From: Paulinella micropora
Lineage: Eukaryota; Cercozoa; Imbricatea; Euglyphida
Direction: 5' to 3'
Length of the DNA: 44,376 bases
NCBI GenBank assembly: GCA_009731375.1
Contig: BJOX01000184.1
Coordinates: 522,168-566,543 of the forward strand
The position numbers were made by a program, and so were the translations under genes. The notes beneath the pieces were generated by a model. The model had not been told where the DNA came from and made no database searches. It saw nothing but the letters and a program-made list of their open reading frames with translations. Numbering within the stretch: position 1 is the first letter of the stretch; each line of letters begins with the position of its first letter. This document shows, piece by piece, positions 29,002-37,886 of the stretch.

Positions 29002-29691
29002 CACCTTCGAATCGTACGAAGTGCGCCGGTAGCTCCTTCTTGCCCTTCCGGATTGGCTCACACGGTCGAGGTCGAGCAAGGTATCCCTTGCACTTGCTAG
29101 AGCCTTGTAGAGCTCGATGAGATGAAAGATGGTCATGGTGCCGTTTAACGTGAGACTGGGGTGTAGCTGATACATCAGTCCTACAACACCCATTTCCTTC
29201 CCCTCATACAACACGCATCTGAACCATTCCTCCTCGTACTTATTATTGGGGAAAAGGACTGCAGAGTTTTCGTTCGGGTTAATACCCTGGTCTTTCTCAT
29301 CGGTTGGGGTTTTTGGCCACCCCTCTGGACGATGACGGTAGTGTTCAGACACGATCCTAGTCTTAACCGTCCAAGTGGGAATCACGAGTCCGTTATCTGC
29401 TCCTCTCCATGGGGAGCGAGGGATCGGTTCATCCTCCCCTCTACCTCCTCCCCTAGCTGGAGTTGCGAATCCTTCACCCGTGGCAGGTGGGATGTTTGTG
29501 TCTGTTCCCTCAGACATGTCTAAACGAATGGCAGTGGTTGACCTCGTTGTAGACCCTAACCACGCAGTGTTTGCGTTGCCATCAATTGTTATGAAACGAG
29601 CAGTGTCGTGTGTTTCTTGTGCAAGTGTGGTGTCGTGTTTGTTCTGTTCCTGTGTCTTGTTCGTTGTGTGATCAATGCTTGTGTCAAGCAC
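29002..29691 (-). CDS. Unidentified protein fragment, possibly gag-like
   Basis: The minus strand is open from ATG 29691 (alternative ATG at 29517, MSEGTDTNIPPATGEG) into the TAG array, where the frame is only repeat. Before the array it encodes about 230 residues with protein-like composition: a Gly/Arg/Pro-rich N-terminal part (GFATPARGGGRGEDEPIPRS) and a region with WFRCVLYEGKEMGVVGLMYQ. I recognise no domain. A long T/G-rich leader lies upstream, as in the Gypsy element, so a truncated retrotransposon gag is one reading; a host exon is another. Confidence 0.35.
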
Positions 29692-30643
29692 AACGTACTA
29701 CAACACAACAACCAACCCACACACACACTGTCTATCAGTCAAGGTTGAAGTTGACTCACCCCCCCCCCCCCCCCCCCCTGGGGGNNNNNNNNNNTGCACC
29801 CTAGCAATGCACACCACACTCGTTACTCACAAACTAGTCTGTCTGTTACCTGTACACCCCTGTGCGTACACAGCAGAAAACGTATGAAAAGGTTTTCACT
29901 GAGCCCCCCTGGGCTCAGTCCAATAGGTCACTGTTCCCCTTCCCTTGAAAAGGTTCTCTCCCAACTCAGAAAACGAACGTAGTCTTTCGTTTTTGAGTGT
30001 GGTGGGTGTGTTTGTGAGTGTTTTCGTGTGTGTGTGTGTGTGTGTGTGTGTACCGAGTGCTGCTGACCCTTCACACACTTGCACTGTAGTCTCAGGAGCT
30101 ACTCGGTATCCGAGTTCTTGTCCTTTCTGACCTATTCAACACCACACAACACGTTAGTAGTGCTTAAGTGTGATGAGTGGTGTGTTTTGTGTTTGTTGTT
30201 GACGAAAATAAAAATCGCCCCCCAAAACACCCTCCGTTTTGGCTCTCCTGTGTTTATTCTGCACTCAATTCCCTCGGCCTGTGTCTTGTCTGACTGGCCT
30301 ACCACCCCCCTAAAAGATGGCCACCACGTTTCGTGTAGGATGTATGAAGTTTGTGCAAACAGGTTTTATGACAATTGAATAGGTTTCTGTTTATGCTTAG
30401 TTTGTCTGTTTTCCTCAGCCTCCTTACACTTCCTTACGTTTTTCTAACGTTTGTGTGAGGCTAACCACGTGTGGCTATACAGACTGGAGTCTGAGTGTGT
30501 TATTGGTTATCGTTTTCCTCCTAAGGAGGATGTATGGGGTTTAGTGTAGGAATGCCCGCAGGGAACAGACAGTAGGTCTTTTCACTTCCTGTGGGTGTGC
30601 TTGTAAAGCACTCCTCAAAAAACGAGGAGGGACGGGGGGGGTG
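29692..30643. other. Segment left of element B, no firm gene
   Basis: About 950 bp with a poly-C tract and 10-N gap (29785-29794), (GT)n at about 30026-30050, a hairpin CTGAGCCC-CCCT-GGGCTCAG at 29898-29917 and another, CTCCTC-GAGGAG, at 30611-30629. It may be the leader of the reading frame to its left. It ends at AGTACAAGC, the tip of the element B terminal repeat. Confidence 0.45.
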
Positions 30644-30961
30644 AGTACAAGCCTCCCACCCCCCCGCCCCTTTTAAATTTTGCTATCGTTTGCTATTTTT
30701 GCCATATTCGTTCATATAAAAGAGATAACAGCATAAATCCCCATTTTTTACACGGGTAGTATAGGGGGCCACTTCGGCACACCCACTCAGAACACAAAAA
30801 ACAAAAAAAGTAATTTTCTGTTTTCCCATTTTTCCCTATTTCGCTCTTTTGCGACTTCACGACTAAACCGCAACATCGGCATCAGCTCCGCGACATTCAT
30901 CAAAATTATCAACAATATTTACTATCTGGCGGATCGGCCCACTCATAAATCAAAAATTACC
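30644..30961. repeat. Terminal repeat of Polinton-like element B
   Basis: Counterpart of 4178-4521 in the same orientation. It contains the AGTACAAGC tip, C-rich run, CACTTCGGCACACCCACTC and the AT-rich inner end. The integrase gene enters it by about 18 bp, so the last codons of the integrase are terminal-repeat sequence. Just at the tip GGGGGGGTG can pair with CACCCCCCC (about 30634-30666). Confidence 0.8.
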
Positions 30962-31884
30962 TTTTTCTTTTTGTGCCGTTTGGTTTCAATTATGTTTTCT
31001 GGTTGTATGTCTTCTTTTTTCAACTGTTGCTTTATCTTCTTCTCCTTCGTTATCTCTTGGACTTGTTCGTGAATTTGTTTTTCATCATCAACTGGCTTTT
31101 CAAACTTGGTCTTTAACAACTCGCGGGGGCTAACTAGTTCTTTATTAGATAGCACAATTTTAAATCCATTTCTACCCAAAACCGTATATATCTGCTTTGA
31201 CCAAGTTCGTCCGCCTTTTGAAAATAGATTTCGTTGAACTTCTCGTCTTACCTTATCGCCAGGTTCAAATTCATTAATACTCTCATCTCTTTCAATTTTT
31301 TGTTTATTAGTAGCTTTTCCATTTATGATGTCAATTGGTCTAGCTTTGATTGTTGGATGAAAACGATTATTGTAAGCTTTAACCATATCATCAATGTATG
31401 AGACCCAGTCAAAGTTTCCATTTGTTTCAAATAGTATATCAAACCACCTTCTAATAGTTCTAATCACTCTATCAACTATTGCGAGTGCTTTGTGGTCTCC
31501 TACTTCAACTGTTCTGTGTTCAATGTTATGTTCATCAAAATATTTATTAACTGCTCCTTTGTATTCTCCACCGCTATCTGTTGTAATGATTTCTGGAATA
31601 TATGGAATAGATTTCAAACCAGTATATACTTCATTCGCAGTTTTATTTTTTAGCGGTCTGACTTCTAAAAATCTACTATTAGTGTCAATCCAAACCAACA
31701 TAAAAGCATATTTTTTATTACCTGGTTTATCTTTTAACTTAGACATATCCGCTAAATCTACGAACACTTGTTTCAACGGTTTATCAGCCCATATTGTATT
31801 CCATTTCTTACTTTGTTTTTTCTGATAATGTAGTTCTAATGCCTGTTGCTCTTTTAGTTCTTGGAAATGGTCGTCCATCGCCAT
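30943..31884 (-). CDS. Polinton-type retroviral integrase
   Basis: 313 residues. The rve core shows FVDLADMS (Asp 43), then the conserved WIDTNSRFLEVRPLK, EIITTDSGGEYKG (Asp 103) and IVDRVIRTIRR, where Asp 138 sits at the place of the usual catalytic Glu. Residues ~205-265 (FEPGDKVRR ... LVSPRELLKTKF) resemble the SH3-like DNA-binding part. There is no HHCC finger at the N-terminus, which is only ~40 residues. The tail is Lys-rich. Integrases of this family cut host DNA and join the element ends. The stop lies within the terminal repeat, and the ATG directly follows the stop of the next gene upstream (31885). Confidence 0.85.
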   Translation of the reverse strand: MAMDDHFQELKEQQALELHYQKKQSKKWNTIWADKPLKQVFVDLADMSKLKDKPGNKKYAFMLVWIDTNSRFLEVRPLKNKTANEVYTGLKSIPYIPEIITTDSGGEYKGAVNKYFDEHNIEHRTVEVGDHKALAIVDRVIRTIRRWFDILFETNGNFDWVSYIDDMVKAYNNRFHPTIKARPIDIINGKATNKQKIERDESINEFEPGDKVRREVQRNLFSKGGRTWSKQIYTVLGRNGFKIVLSNKELVSPRELLKTKFEKPVDDEKQIHEQVQEITKEKKIKQQLKKEDIQPENIIETKRHKKKKVIFDL

Positions 31885-32142
31885 CTAATACTTAATAACA
31901 CCTAATGTTGTATCCTTATATGTTGCTCTTTCTTTTTTTTCAAGTTCAAAACAATAATTAGAACAAAACTCATACATATAAAACCAATCAAAACTATCAT
32001 CAACAGCCGTAATCTGTCGGTTCGCTAAACACAGAGTTAATCCACACACATAGCAACTAGTGAAGTCATACATACGATGATTATATAGGTAGTCCATAAT
32101 GTGTAAGCGAACATCTAACGGTAGGTTCTTAATTTCACTCAT
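31885..32142 (-). CDS. Small F-box-like protein with zinc-type cysteines
   Basis: 85 residues. The first 20 (NLPLDVRLHIMDYLYNHRMY) fit the LP-x-D-x6-I-x2-YL pattern of F-box or F-box-like N-termini. Cysteines in CYVCGL and CSNYC then make a plausible zinc site. F-box proteins bring substrates to SCF ubiquitin ligases; many large DNA viruses carry degenerate versions. The stop codon abuts the integrase ATG, and the gene upstream ends 7 bp before, suggesting joint transcription on the minus strand. Function inferred only from the short motif. Confidence 0.55.
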   Translation of the reverse strand: MSEIKNLPLDVRLHIMDYLYNHRMYDFTSCYVCGLTLCLANRQITAVDDSFDWFYMYEFCSNYCFELEKKERATYKDTTLGVIKY

Positions 32143-32149
32143 ATATATG

Positions 32150-32653
32150 TTAGAACTTTAAAAATATCTTTGAAACATCATTGTTTTCTTTTTTTGGTTT
32201 CTCGGGTTGTTGATTATAAACATTAACTGATATGTTTGATTTCTTGCCTTTACCTTTCTTAGGCTGTTCCTCTTCTTCCTCGCTTTCCTCGCTTTCACTC
32301 TCCTCTTCCACTTTCTTTTTTACCACTTTCTTCGCCTTCTTCTGCTTAGTCTTTAATTTCATACCCGCAACTCGTTGGGCAATTAGGTCAGCAAAGTCCT
32401 GCTCAACCTCTTCTTCCGAGCTACTTTCCTCACTTATCTCACCGTCCCGCCCATCAATCATATCCTTCGCCAACTGCCTTTTAGACACGTGGTCCATCTT
32501 TTCATCATTGGTCATTTCTTTCACATTCTTAGCATCTTCCTCCGCTAGTAATTCCCTAGCCCTCTCAATCTTTCTTTGCCTCGCATACTGTTTCTTCATT
32601 ACAGTAGCTTTTTCAAGGTTCTTTATGGCAATCTCTCTATTACCTCTTGGCAT
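32150..32653 (-). CDS. Charged Lys/Glu-rich protein of unknown function
   Basis: From the ATG at 32653 (MPRGNREIAIKNLEKATV) 167 residues. The first half is predicted helical and basic (MKKQYARQRKIERARELLAEE). The middle has an acidic Ser/Glu run (EISEESSSEEEVEQDF), then a basic stretch (KTKQKKAKKVVKKKVEEE) and a second acidic run. The upstream in-frame start at 32746 lies over the divergent promoter, so the shorter form is preferred. Such alternating charge is typical of viral nucleic-acid-binding or core proteins, but no family is recognised. Confidence 0.55.
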   Translation of the reverse strand: MPRGNREIAIKNLEKATVMKKQYARQRKIERARELLAEEDAKNVKEMTNDEKMDHVSKRQLAKDMIDGRDGEISEESSSEEEVEQDFADLIAQRVAGMKLKTKQKKAKKVVKKKVEEESESEESEEEEEQPKKGKGKKSNISVNVYNQQPEKPKKENNDVSKIFLKF

Positions 32654-32752
32654 CGTTTGTTTCGGATGTATATCTAACCAAAAATAATTTTTATTCGGAT
32701 TAATTATTATCCAATATATACACCTCCACGGGTTTTGGTGAAGCACGGTTCA
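32654..32752. promoter_or_regulatory. Divergent promoter between integrase operon and fibre
   Basis: A 99-bp AT-rich spacer between the minus-strand gene starting at 32653 and the fibre ATG at 32753. It contains CCAATATATACACC on the plus strand. It separates the minus-strand group (with integrase) from the plus-strand virion genes. Confidence 0.45.
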
Positions 32753-33228
32753 ATGGGCAGTCAATATAAATCGCTCTTAGGCTTGTCTGAAATTGCGGTG
32801 GACTCACTAGATATAGCCAACCTTGATTTAACGAACACAAACATAGTGGGCTTATACACAGATAGGGTGCCAGAAGATGCTGACCCCGTAAATCTTTATT
32901 TTACTAATAGCCGATTTGATGCGAGGTTGGCTTTAAAATCAACGACTGACTTAAAAGAAGGCACTAATCTATACTATACTAATGGTAGGTTTGATGCACG
33001 ACTAACTACTAAATCAACCACTAACCTAGCCGAAGGCACTAATTTATATTATACTAATGCTAGGTTTGACACTCAATTAGCAACAAAGAGCACAACCAAC
33101 TTAACCGAAGGAACTAACTTATACTACACCACAGCAAGGGCTAATACAGATTTTGACACAAGGATAGCAACTAAATCAATAGATGCTTTAAGTGATGTAG
33201 TCATAACAACACCAACCGATAACCAACT
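32753..33228 (+). CDS. Fibre protein, N-terminal repeats (runs into gap)
   Basis: From ATG 32753 (MGSQYKSLLG) the frame runs into the 10-N gap at 33229. It carries tandem ~27-residue repeats built on TNLYYTNGRFDARLTTKST, four copies, then ITTPTDNQ. This repeat is the same type as in bacteriophage and giant-virus fibres, which fold as a trimeric beta-helix shaft. The upstream TTG start at 32735 is unlikely. It belongs to one gene with the next feature, and the gap plus an in-frame TGA at 33252-33254 lie between them. Confidence 0.75.
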
Positions 33229-33281
33229 NNNNNNNNNNCAGCACTGGGCAATGAAGAAATGTTGCTTCACCTTTTCTTAGA

Positions 33282-36200
33282 TTGGACGGTCTTGCTATGA
33301 TGATAGGGGATTTAAATATGGGAGGTTTTAATGTAGCAAATGTCGGTAATGTTGATGGTATTGATGTTTCGGCTCTTGATAGTTCTGTGGTAAAACTAAC
33401 AGGAGACCAGACTATAACAGGAAACAAAACATTTACTACTTATGTGGCAATAAAAGACTCAAATCCATTAAACACAGGCAAATTATTCTTCAACTATAAT
33501 AATAATATGGGCTCTATTTATTCGTCGGATGCGGGTGGAGCCACGGGCTATCCACTAACTATTGTCGGCTCGTCCATACTTTTTGCTCCAACAACAGGGG
33601 GTGGAATGACATTGACAAATAATGTTTTAAATTTTAACAGCACAACAGCAATCAGCGGACTGCCCGCGCCATTCTATGACGGCGATGCTTCAACAAAAGC
33701 ATATACCGATACGAAATTAGCAAAGGACGGCACAGTGGCTATGACGGGTAGTTTAAATATGGGAGGATTTTCAATTACAAATGTTAATCTTGTTGACAAC
33801 ATTGATGTTTCTGTTCTTGATACTTCTGTCGTTAAACTAACAGGAGACCAAACCATAGCAGGAACCAAAACATTCAGCAGTATAATAAATGCTAGTGCGG
33901 GTATTGATATGAAAAGTCAAAGCATAACAAATGTTAATCTTGTTGATGGTGTTGATGTTTCTACTCTTGATACTTCGGCCGTAAAACTAACAGGAGACCA
34001 AACCATAGCAGGAAATAAAAAATTTACATCAACAATAGAAGTGCGTGGCGCCACAGCTCCAACCGCTTTTGATGGTATCGGTATTGCCTTTGACACGGCG
34101 ACAAATATAGGAATGATTACGGCACAAAAAATAGCAACCGCATCCTATTATCCAATACAAATAACGGGTTCGTATGTTGATTTATATGCGGGTGATAATA
34201 TAATCGCGACCGCAACGGGCACGATACTATCTTTGAACAACAACAAAATTACAAACTTAGCCACACCAACAGCAACAACGGACGGAGCAAACAAAAGTTA
34301 TGTGGATACATTAGACGGTCAAAATGTGAAACTAACAGGAAACCAAACAATAGCAGGGACGAAGACATTCAGCAATGTAATAACGGCAAATGCGGGAGTA
34401 TCAACGACAACATTGACTGCGAGTGGTAGAGTGGCTAATTTAACAGCGGGAGCCACTTGTTCATTAAGCATACAAGGAGGCAATGATGGAACTAGTAATT
34501 ACGGGCTATGGCTATGGAATTATCTTGATTACAATTATTCTTTGTATATGGCGTCTTCTGGGGCGAGCAAAGCATTCGGTAATGGAACCGCTTGCACTGG
34601 TCATGATTTTTCGGGTCGTGCTATTAGAATGAGAATTTATCCAGATGCTACTCAGGGATTTATATGGGAAACATCAAGCGAGGTCTTATTAATGTCGCTG
34701 AATGGACTCAATGGAACTTTATACACGAGAGGCAACATAAGCATAAACGGGGCCCTGGCAGCAACACAATCTTATGTAGATACAAAAGATGGAGGAAATG
34801 TGAAATTAACGGGAGACCAAACCATAACAGGAATTAAGATATTTAATGGAACGAGAAATGATATAAGAGCACTAAATTTGTTAAGCCAAGCCGATTTTAA
34901 TAATGTTGATATCATTAATGGAGGAAATATCACTTATAATGGGGCAAGGATATTGAACCAAAATGGCGGAGATATTTTCTTTTCTCAGACAACGGGCGAT
35001 TGGTATTCTTTCTTATACACTTTAAATACCGCTTCAAGCGGAACCGCAGACCAACGAGGATATGTATTCACAAATATTGCTTATGATGTCGCAAAAGGTG
35101 CGGGGCTTTATATTTCAAAACTTACAGATGCTAAATTTCTTTCATCTGATATCGTCCGTTTTAATAATGCTGGCGGTATGAAGTTTTATGGTGCTTTGGA
35201 TATGAACAGCAACAACATAACAAGTGGTGGAACGATAACGGGAACAACAATAACAGGAACAACAATATCCGCGAGCACCAAAATAACAACGGCGACAGGT
35301 AAGCCAATAATCATAGGCAATACAACAAAGGGGACCGGTCCATCGGCGGGATTAGAATTGTATGGTGCTTATGGTGATTTTACTGCGGGGCCACATATTC
35401 AAGCGATTACAACAGAAGATACATATCCCTTATTTACAATAGCCAATTTAGGACATAACAATATAATTCTTGCTTTTGATGCTTATTTGGATAATGCGGG
35501 ATGGAAATCAAGTTATGCTAATGCGAATTTTAGAATAGCAAAGGTAAGTAATACACTCTCTTTTGGCTATAAATCAGGAATAGCAGTTGGAAGTGCTATA
35601 ACCTGGTCTGAGGCGATGAACATAGATAATGCGGGGTTAATAACAACAAGTGGGAATGTAGTAGTCGGAGCAGGTAAAAGTGTTTTTATAGACAGGTCAG
35701 GATATACAAACACAAATAATAAATTAGTTTTATGGGATAACGGAACAGGCTCCACAACTGCTTTTATCGGATTTGGTGTCGCTAGTCAAACATTGATATA
35801 TAATGTTAATACTATATCGGATAGCCACGTGTTTTATTATGGGGCAACAAATGAATTATTTAGAATAAACAATACAGCAATTACTGCTTCAAAGTCAATA
35901 ACGGCAAATGAAAAAATAACGACAGCATCAGGTAAGCCGATAATCATAGGAAACACGACAAAAGGCACTGGGTCAACGGGCGGATTAGAATTGTATGGCT
36001 CGGTGAATAATATTGCTGGGCCGCATATACAGGCTATAACAACACAAGATGCGTATCCAGCATTCCAATTATTGAATTATTCACACGACAATATTTCCCT
36101 AAATTTTGATTGTTATTGGGACGGCTCTAACTGGAAATCAGGCAGTAGCGGTTCAAACTTTCAAATATACAAGATAAGCAACAAACTCTCTTTTTATTAT

Positions 36201-36860
36201 AATTCAGGAACAACGGCTGGAAGCAATATAACTTGGACTGAGGCTATGAATATTAATACATCAGGAGAGGTAGTCATCCCAACAGCATCCAGCGGCAATT
36301 TAATAATACGAAAAAGACCTGCTGCCACTTACGACCCACAAATATTTATGAAATCAGGAGGCTATACGAATTATGGAGTTGTTTGCGGTTCAACTGGTTT
36401 GGTTCACGCTTGGACTACTACAAACTCTACCACGGGCGAGCCGTCTGGTAGTTATAATTATATTCCTCTGAATGGTGCTTGGACAAACTCATCGGACAGG
36501 AGATTAAAATCAGATATTAAAACATTAGACTGCGGGGATTGTTGTGAGAAACTAATGAAAATAAACTGCTGTTCGTATTATTGGAAAACGGATGAGAAGA
36601 AAGAAAAAAAAGGCCACGGGTTTATTGCGGACGAAGTAAAAAAAATATTTCCAGAATTTGTATCTGAAAGTGGAATAAAAGCGGAAGATGGAGATGGCAA
36701 CCTTGAAGGAATAACATACACAGACTTTATTCCAATATTGGTTAGTGCTTTTCAACATTTATCAGAAAAGGTAGTTAATTTAGAAAAAGAAAATAAAACT
36801 TTACTTAATATGCTTCAAGACCAAGCCAATTTAGTAGCAGAACCTTCTAATGCCCCCTAG
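33282..36860 (+). CDS. Giant trimeric fibre with S74 autochaperone
   Basis: About 1,190 codons after the gap (the open frame starts at 33255). The shaft has at least five units built on KLTGDQTIAGTKTF. Two ~135-residue domains near residues 660-800 and 870-1020 are an internal duplication: both have GKPIIIGNTTKGTG, AGPHIQAITT, FD-Y and W-EAMNI. Residues ~1070-1165 are a Peptidase S74 intramolecular chaperone: SDRRLKSDI holds the Ser and Lys of the self-cleavage site, then GHGFIADEVKKIFPEFV and ITYTDFIPILV. A coiled coil follows (LEKENKTLLNMLQDQ). Such fibres trimerise, then cut off the chaperone, and bind host cells. The in-frame TGA at 33252 would separate this part from the N-terminus. Confidence 0.85.
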   Translation: MDGLAMMIGDLNMGGFNVANVGNVDGIDVSALDSSVVKLTGDQTITGNKTFTTYVAIKDSNPLNTGKLFFNYNNNMGSIYSSDAGGATGYPLTIVGSSILFAPTTGGGMTLTNNVLNFNSTTAISGLPAPFYDGDASTKAYTDTKLAKDGTVAMTGSLNMGGFSITNVNLVDNIDVSVLDTSVVKLTGDQTIAGTKTFSSIINASAGIDMKSQSITNVNLVDGVDVSTLDTSAVKLTGDQTIAGNKKFTSTIEVRGATAPTAFDGIGIAFDTATNIGMITAQKIATASYYPIQITGSYVDLYAGDNIIATATGTILSLNNNKITNLATPTATTDGANKSYVDTLDGQNVKLTGNQTIAGTKTFSNVITANAGVSTTTLTASGRVANLTAGATCSLSIQGGNDGTSNYGLWLWNYLDYNYSLYMASSGASKAFGNGTACTGHDFSGRAIRMRIYPDATQGFIWETSSEVLLMSLNGLNGTLYTRGNISINGALAATQSYVDTKDGGNVKLTGDQTITGIKIFNGTRNDIRALNLLSQADFNNVDIINGGNITYNGARILNQNGGDIFFSQTTGDWYSFLYTLNTASSGTADQRGYVFTNIAYDVAKGAGLYISKLTDAKFLSSDIVRFNNAGGMKFYGALDMNSNNITSGGTITGTTITGTTISASTKITTATGKPIIIGNTTKGTGPSAGLELYGAYGDFTAGPHIQAITTEDTYPLFTIANLGHNNIILAFDAYLDNAGWKSSYANANFRIAKVSNTLSFGYKSGIAVGSAITWSEAMNIDNAGLITTSGNVVVGAGKSVFIDRSGYTNTNNKLVLWDNGTGSTTAFIGFGVASQTLIYNVNTISDSHVFYYGATNELFRINNTAITASKSITANEKITTASGKPIIIGNTTKGTGSTGGLELYGSVNNIAGPHIQAITTQDAYPAFQLLNYSHDNISLNFDCYWDGSNWKSGSSGSNFQIYKISNKLSFYYNSGTTAGSNITWTEAMNINTSGEVVIPTASSGNLIIRKRPAATYDPQIFMKSGGYTNYGVVCGSTGLVHAWTTTNSTTGEPSGSYNYIPLNGAWTNSSDRRLKSDIKTLDCGDCCEKLMKINCCSYYWKTDEKKEKKGHGFIADEVKKIFPEFVSESGIKAEDGDGNLEGITYTDFIPILVSAFQHLSEKVVNLEKENKTLLNMLQDQANLVAEPSNAP

Positions 36861-37020
36861 ATTACACCCGCCACCTCCTATTATTGATATGGCAGATGGC
36901 GAGATGACCCCAGAGTTGAAGAACCGCGTGCTTGATGTTCAAATTAAGCAGGAAGAAAAAAAAATTGACCACGAATACGAGGACAACTGGGACTGTTGTA
37001 TGACAAAGCCCCACTTATAA
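36850..37020 (+). CDS. Small Pro/acid-rich protein overlapping the fibre stop
   Basis: A 56-residue frame from ATG 36850, overlapping the fibre stop (36858-36860) by 11 bp. N-terminus RLHPPPPIIDMADGEM is proline-rich; the rest is acidic with a CC pair near the end (NWDCCMTKPHL). Short overlapping start/stop pairs are usual in compact viral genomes. No family recognised. Confidence 0.4.
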   Translation: MPPRLHPPPPIIDMADGEMTPELKNRVLDVQIKQEEKKIDHEYEDNWDCCMTKPHL

Positions 37021-37034
37021 AGTATTTATTTCAA

Positions 37035-37181
37035 ATGGGTATCATCATCGCCATCATCACCCTTTGTATCGTGAGGCTGTCTGAAAAGAACTTACCGTGT
37101 GAGGTTGCTAACACTTATGTAGGTATTTTGACCTTGCTTATCGGAATTTGCCTTCCTTCGCCTTCTTCAAGTAAGAAGTGA
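37035..37181 (+). CDS. Small membrane protein
   Basis: From ATG 37035 48 residues with two hydrophobic segments, GIIIAIITLCIV and YVGILTLLIGICL, separated by a short charged loop with one Cys, and a PSPSSSKK tail. Polinton-like viruses commonly have such one- or two-span proteins among the virion genes. The frame is open upstream to 36996 but only with a TTG start. Confidence 0.4.
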   Translation: MGIIIAIITLCIVRLSEKNLPCEVANTYVGILTLLIGICLPSPSSSKK

Positions 37182-37413
37182 GCATTCAGACGAATAGATT
37201 TATACCAAGAGCTATCACCAGCACAGATTAGCGGAATAGCTTCATCAAAACTAACACACCAATCGCTGAAATGCTTATACACACATCCCTTTTGGATACA
37301 ATAAACACAACTTTCATTTTTTTTAACACTGAACCGAATAGAAATCACAAGCAGTCCGAGCGGAAATATTAATTAATAAAAAGTTTATAAGCAGTAATAT
37401 AGAGGGCATTACA
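37182..37413. other. Spacer with doubtful minus-strand zinc-like frame
   Basis: About 230 bp before the next gene. A minus-strand frame (37348 to 37115) has clustered cysteines (CVYCIQKGCVY) but no ATG, and it overlaps the membrane protein, so it may be a decayed zinc protein. The right end contains an AT-rich promoter-like string (AAAAGTTTATAAGCAGTAAT) before 37414. Confidence 0.35.
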
Positions 37414-37776
37414 ATGACAGACTATAAATACCAAAAGATTATTTTTCTGAGTAATGATTTTGTTGGCGGTAGCAAGACATTTGACAAAAACATTCAAATG
37501 AACTTTACACCAACAAGAATGAATGTTAAGTTTATCCACTATTATAATGACTTGACTGAAACGAAAACAAAAATCCTTTATATGGACCGCATCGGCATTA
37601 TCGGAACATTCGCCGACAGCACCACGGCAAACATTTCAAATCTCGGTTATAATCTTGGAAATATCGGCTGGACTGATGGGCAGTATTCGTTTAGGGTATT
37701 GAAAACAGACAGCGGTAATATTGAGACCGACCAACTAGCTGGAAGAATTGTTATTTGTTTGGAATTTCTAGCGTAG
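37414..37776 (+). CDS. Putative minor virion protein
   Basis: 120 residues starting MTDYKYQKIIFLSNDFVGGS. The sequence is rich in alternating hydrophobic/polar stretches of the kind seen in small beta-sandwich proteins, with Asn/Gly/Thr loops (FADSTTANISNLGYNLGNIG) and a hydrophobic strand at the end (GRIVICLEFLA). No family was recognised, but it lies among virion genes and its stop falls in the palindrome at 37773. A minor capsid or cement protein is the best guess. Confidence 0.5.
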   Translation: MTDYKYQKIIFLSNDFVGGSKTFDKNIQMNFTPTRMNVKFIHYYNDLTETKTKILYMDRIGIIGTFADSTTANISNLGYNLGNIGWTDGQYSFRVLKTDSGNIETDQLAGRIVICLEFLA

Positions 37777-37801
37777 GGGCCTGCTCCCCCTACAACCCCG
37801 C
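37773..37801. terminator. GC-rich palindrome at a gene end
   Basis: Perfect 7-bp stem GTAGGGG / CCCCTAC with a 7-base loop, followed by CCCCGC. It overlaps the stop codon of the preceding gene (TAG at 37774-37776) and precedes the AT-rich promoter of the ATPase. Some giant viruses end and polyadenylate transcripts at hairpins, so a transcription-end role is possible. The same unit lies inside the lipase gene at 9702. Confidence 0.5.
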
Positions 37802-37886
37802 AGGTAAAAAAATATATTTTAGAATATATACAACCTACGGTCGTAGACAGTAATATATTTGGAGGTGCGGAGGCGAAGTCTCTGCG
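37802..37886 (+). promoter_or_regulatory. AT-rich promoter of the ATPase gene
   Basis: An A-tract plus AATATATTTTAGAATATATACAACC lies after the palindrome and before the ATG at 37887. It matches the T/A-tract plus TATATAC design before other viral genes. Confidence 0.45.

Noticed and set aside
4178-30961. A and B as the two ends of one Polinton with the Gypsy element inside
   Set aside because: The terminal repeats are in direct, not inverted, orientation, and both have virus genes to their right.
5320-33254. A reassigned genetic code with TGA as a sense codon
   Set aside because: Long clean genes use TGG for tryptophan throughout; only a few TGA codons interrupt genes and other lesions (TAA, frameshifts) are also present.
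37115-37348. Minus-strand zinc-finger-like gene
   Set aside because: No ATG, overlaps the membrane-protein frame, and only one cysteine cluster supports it; kept as a note in the spacer entry.
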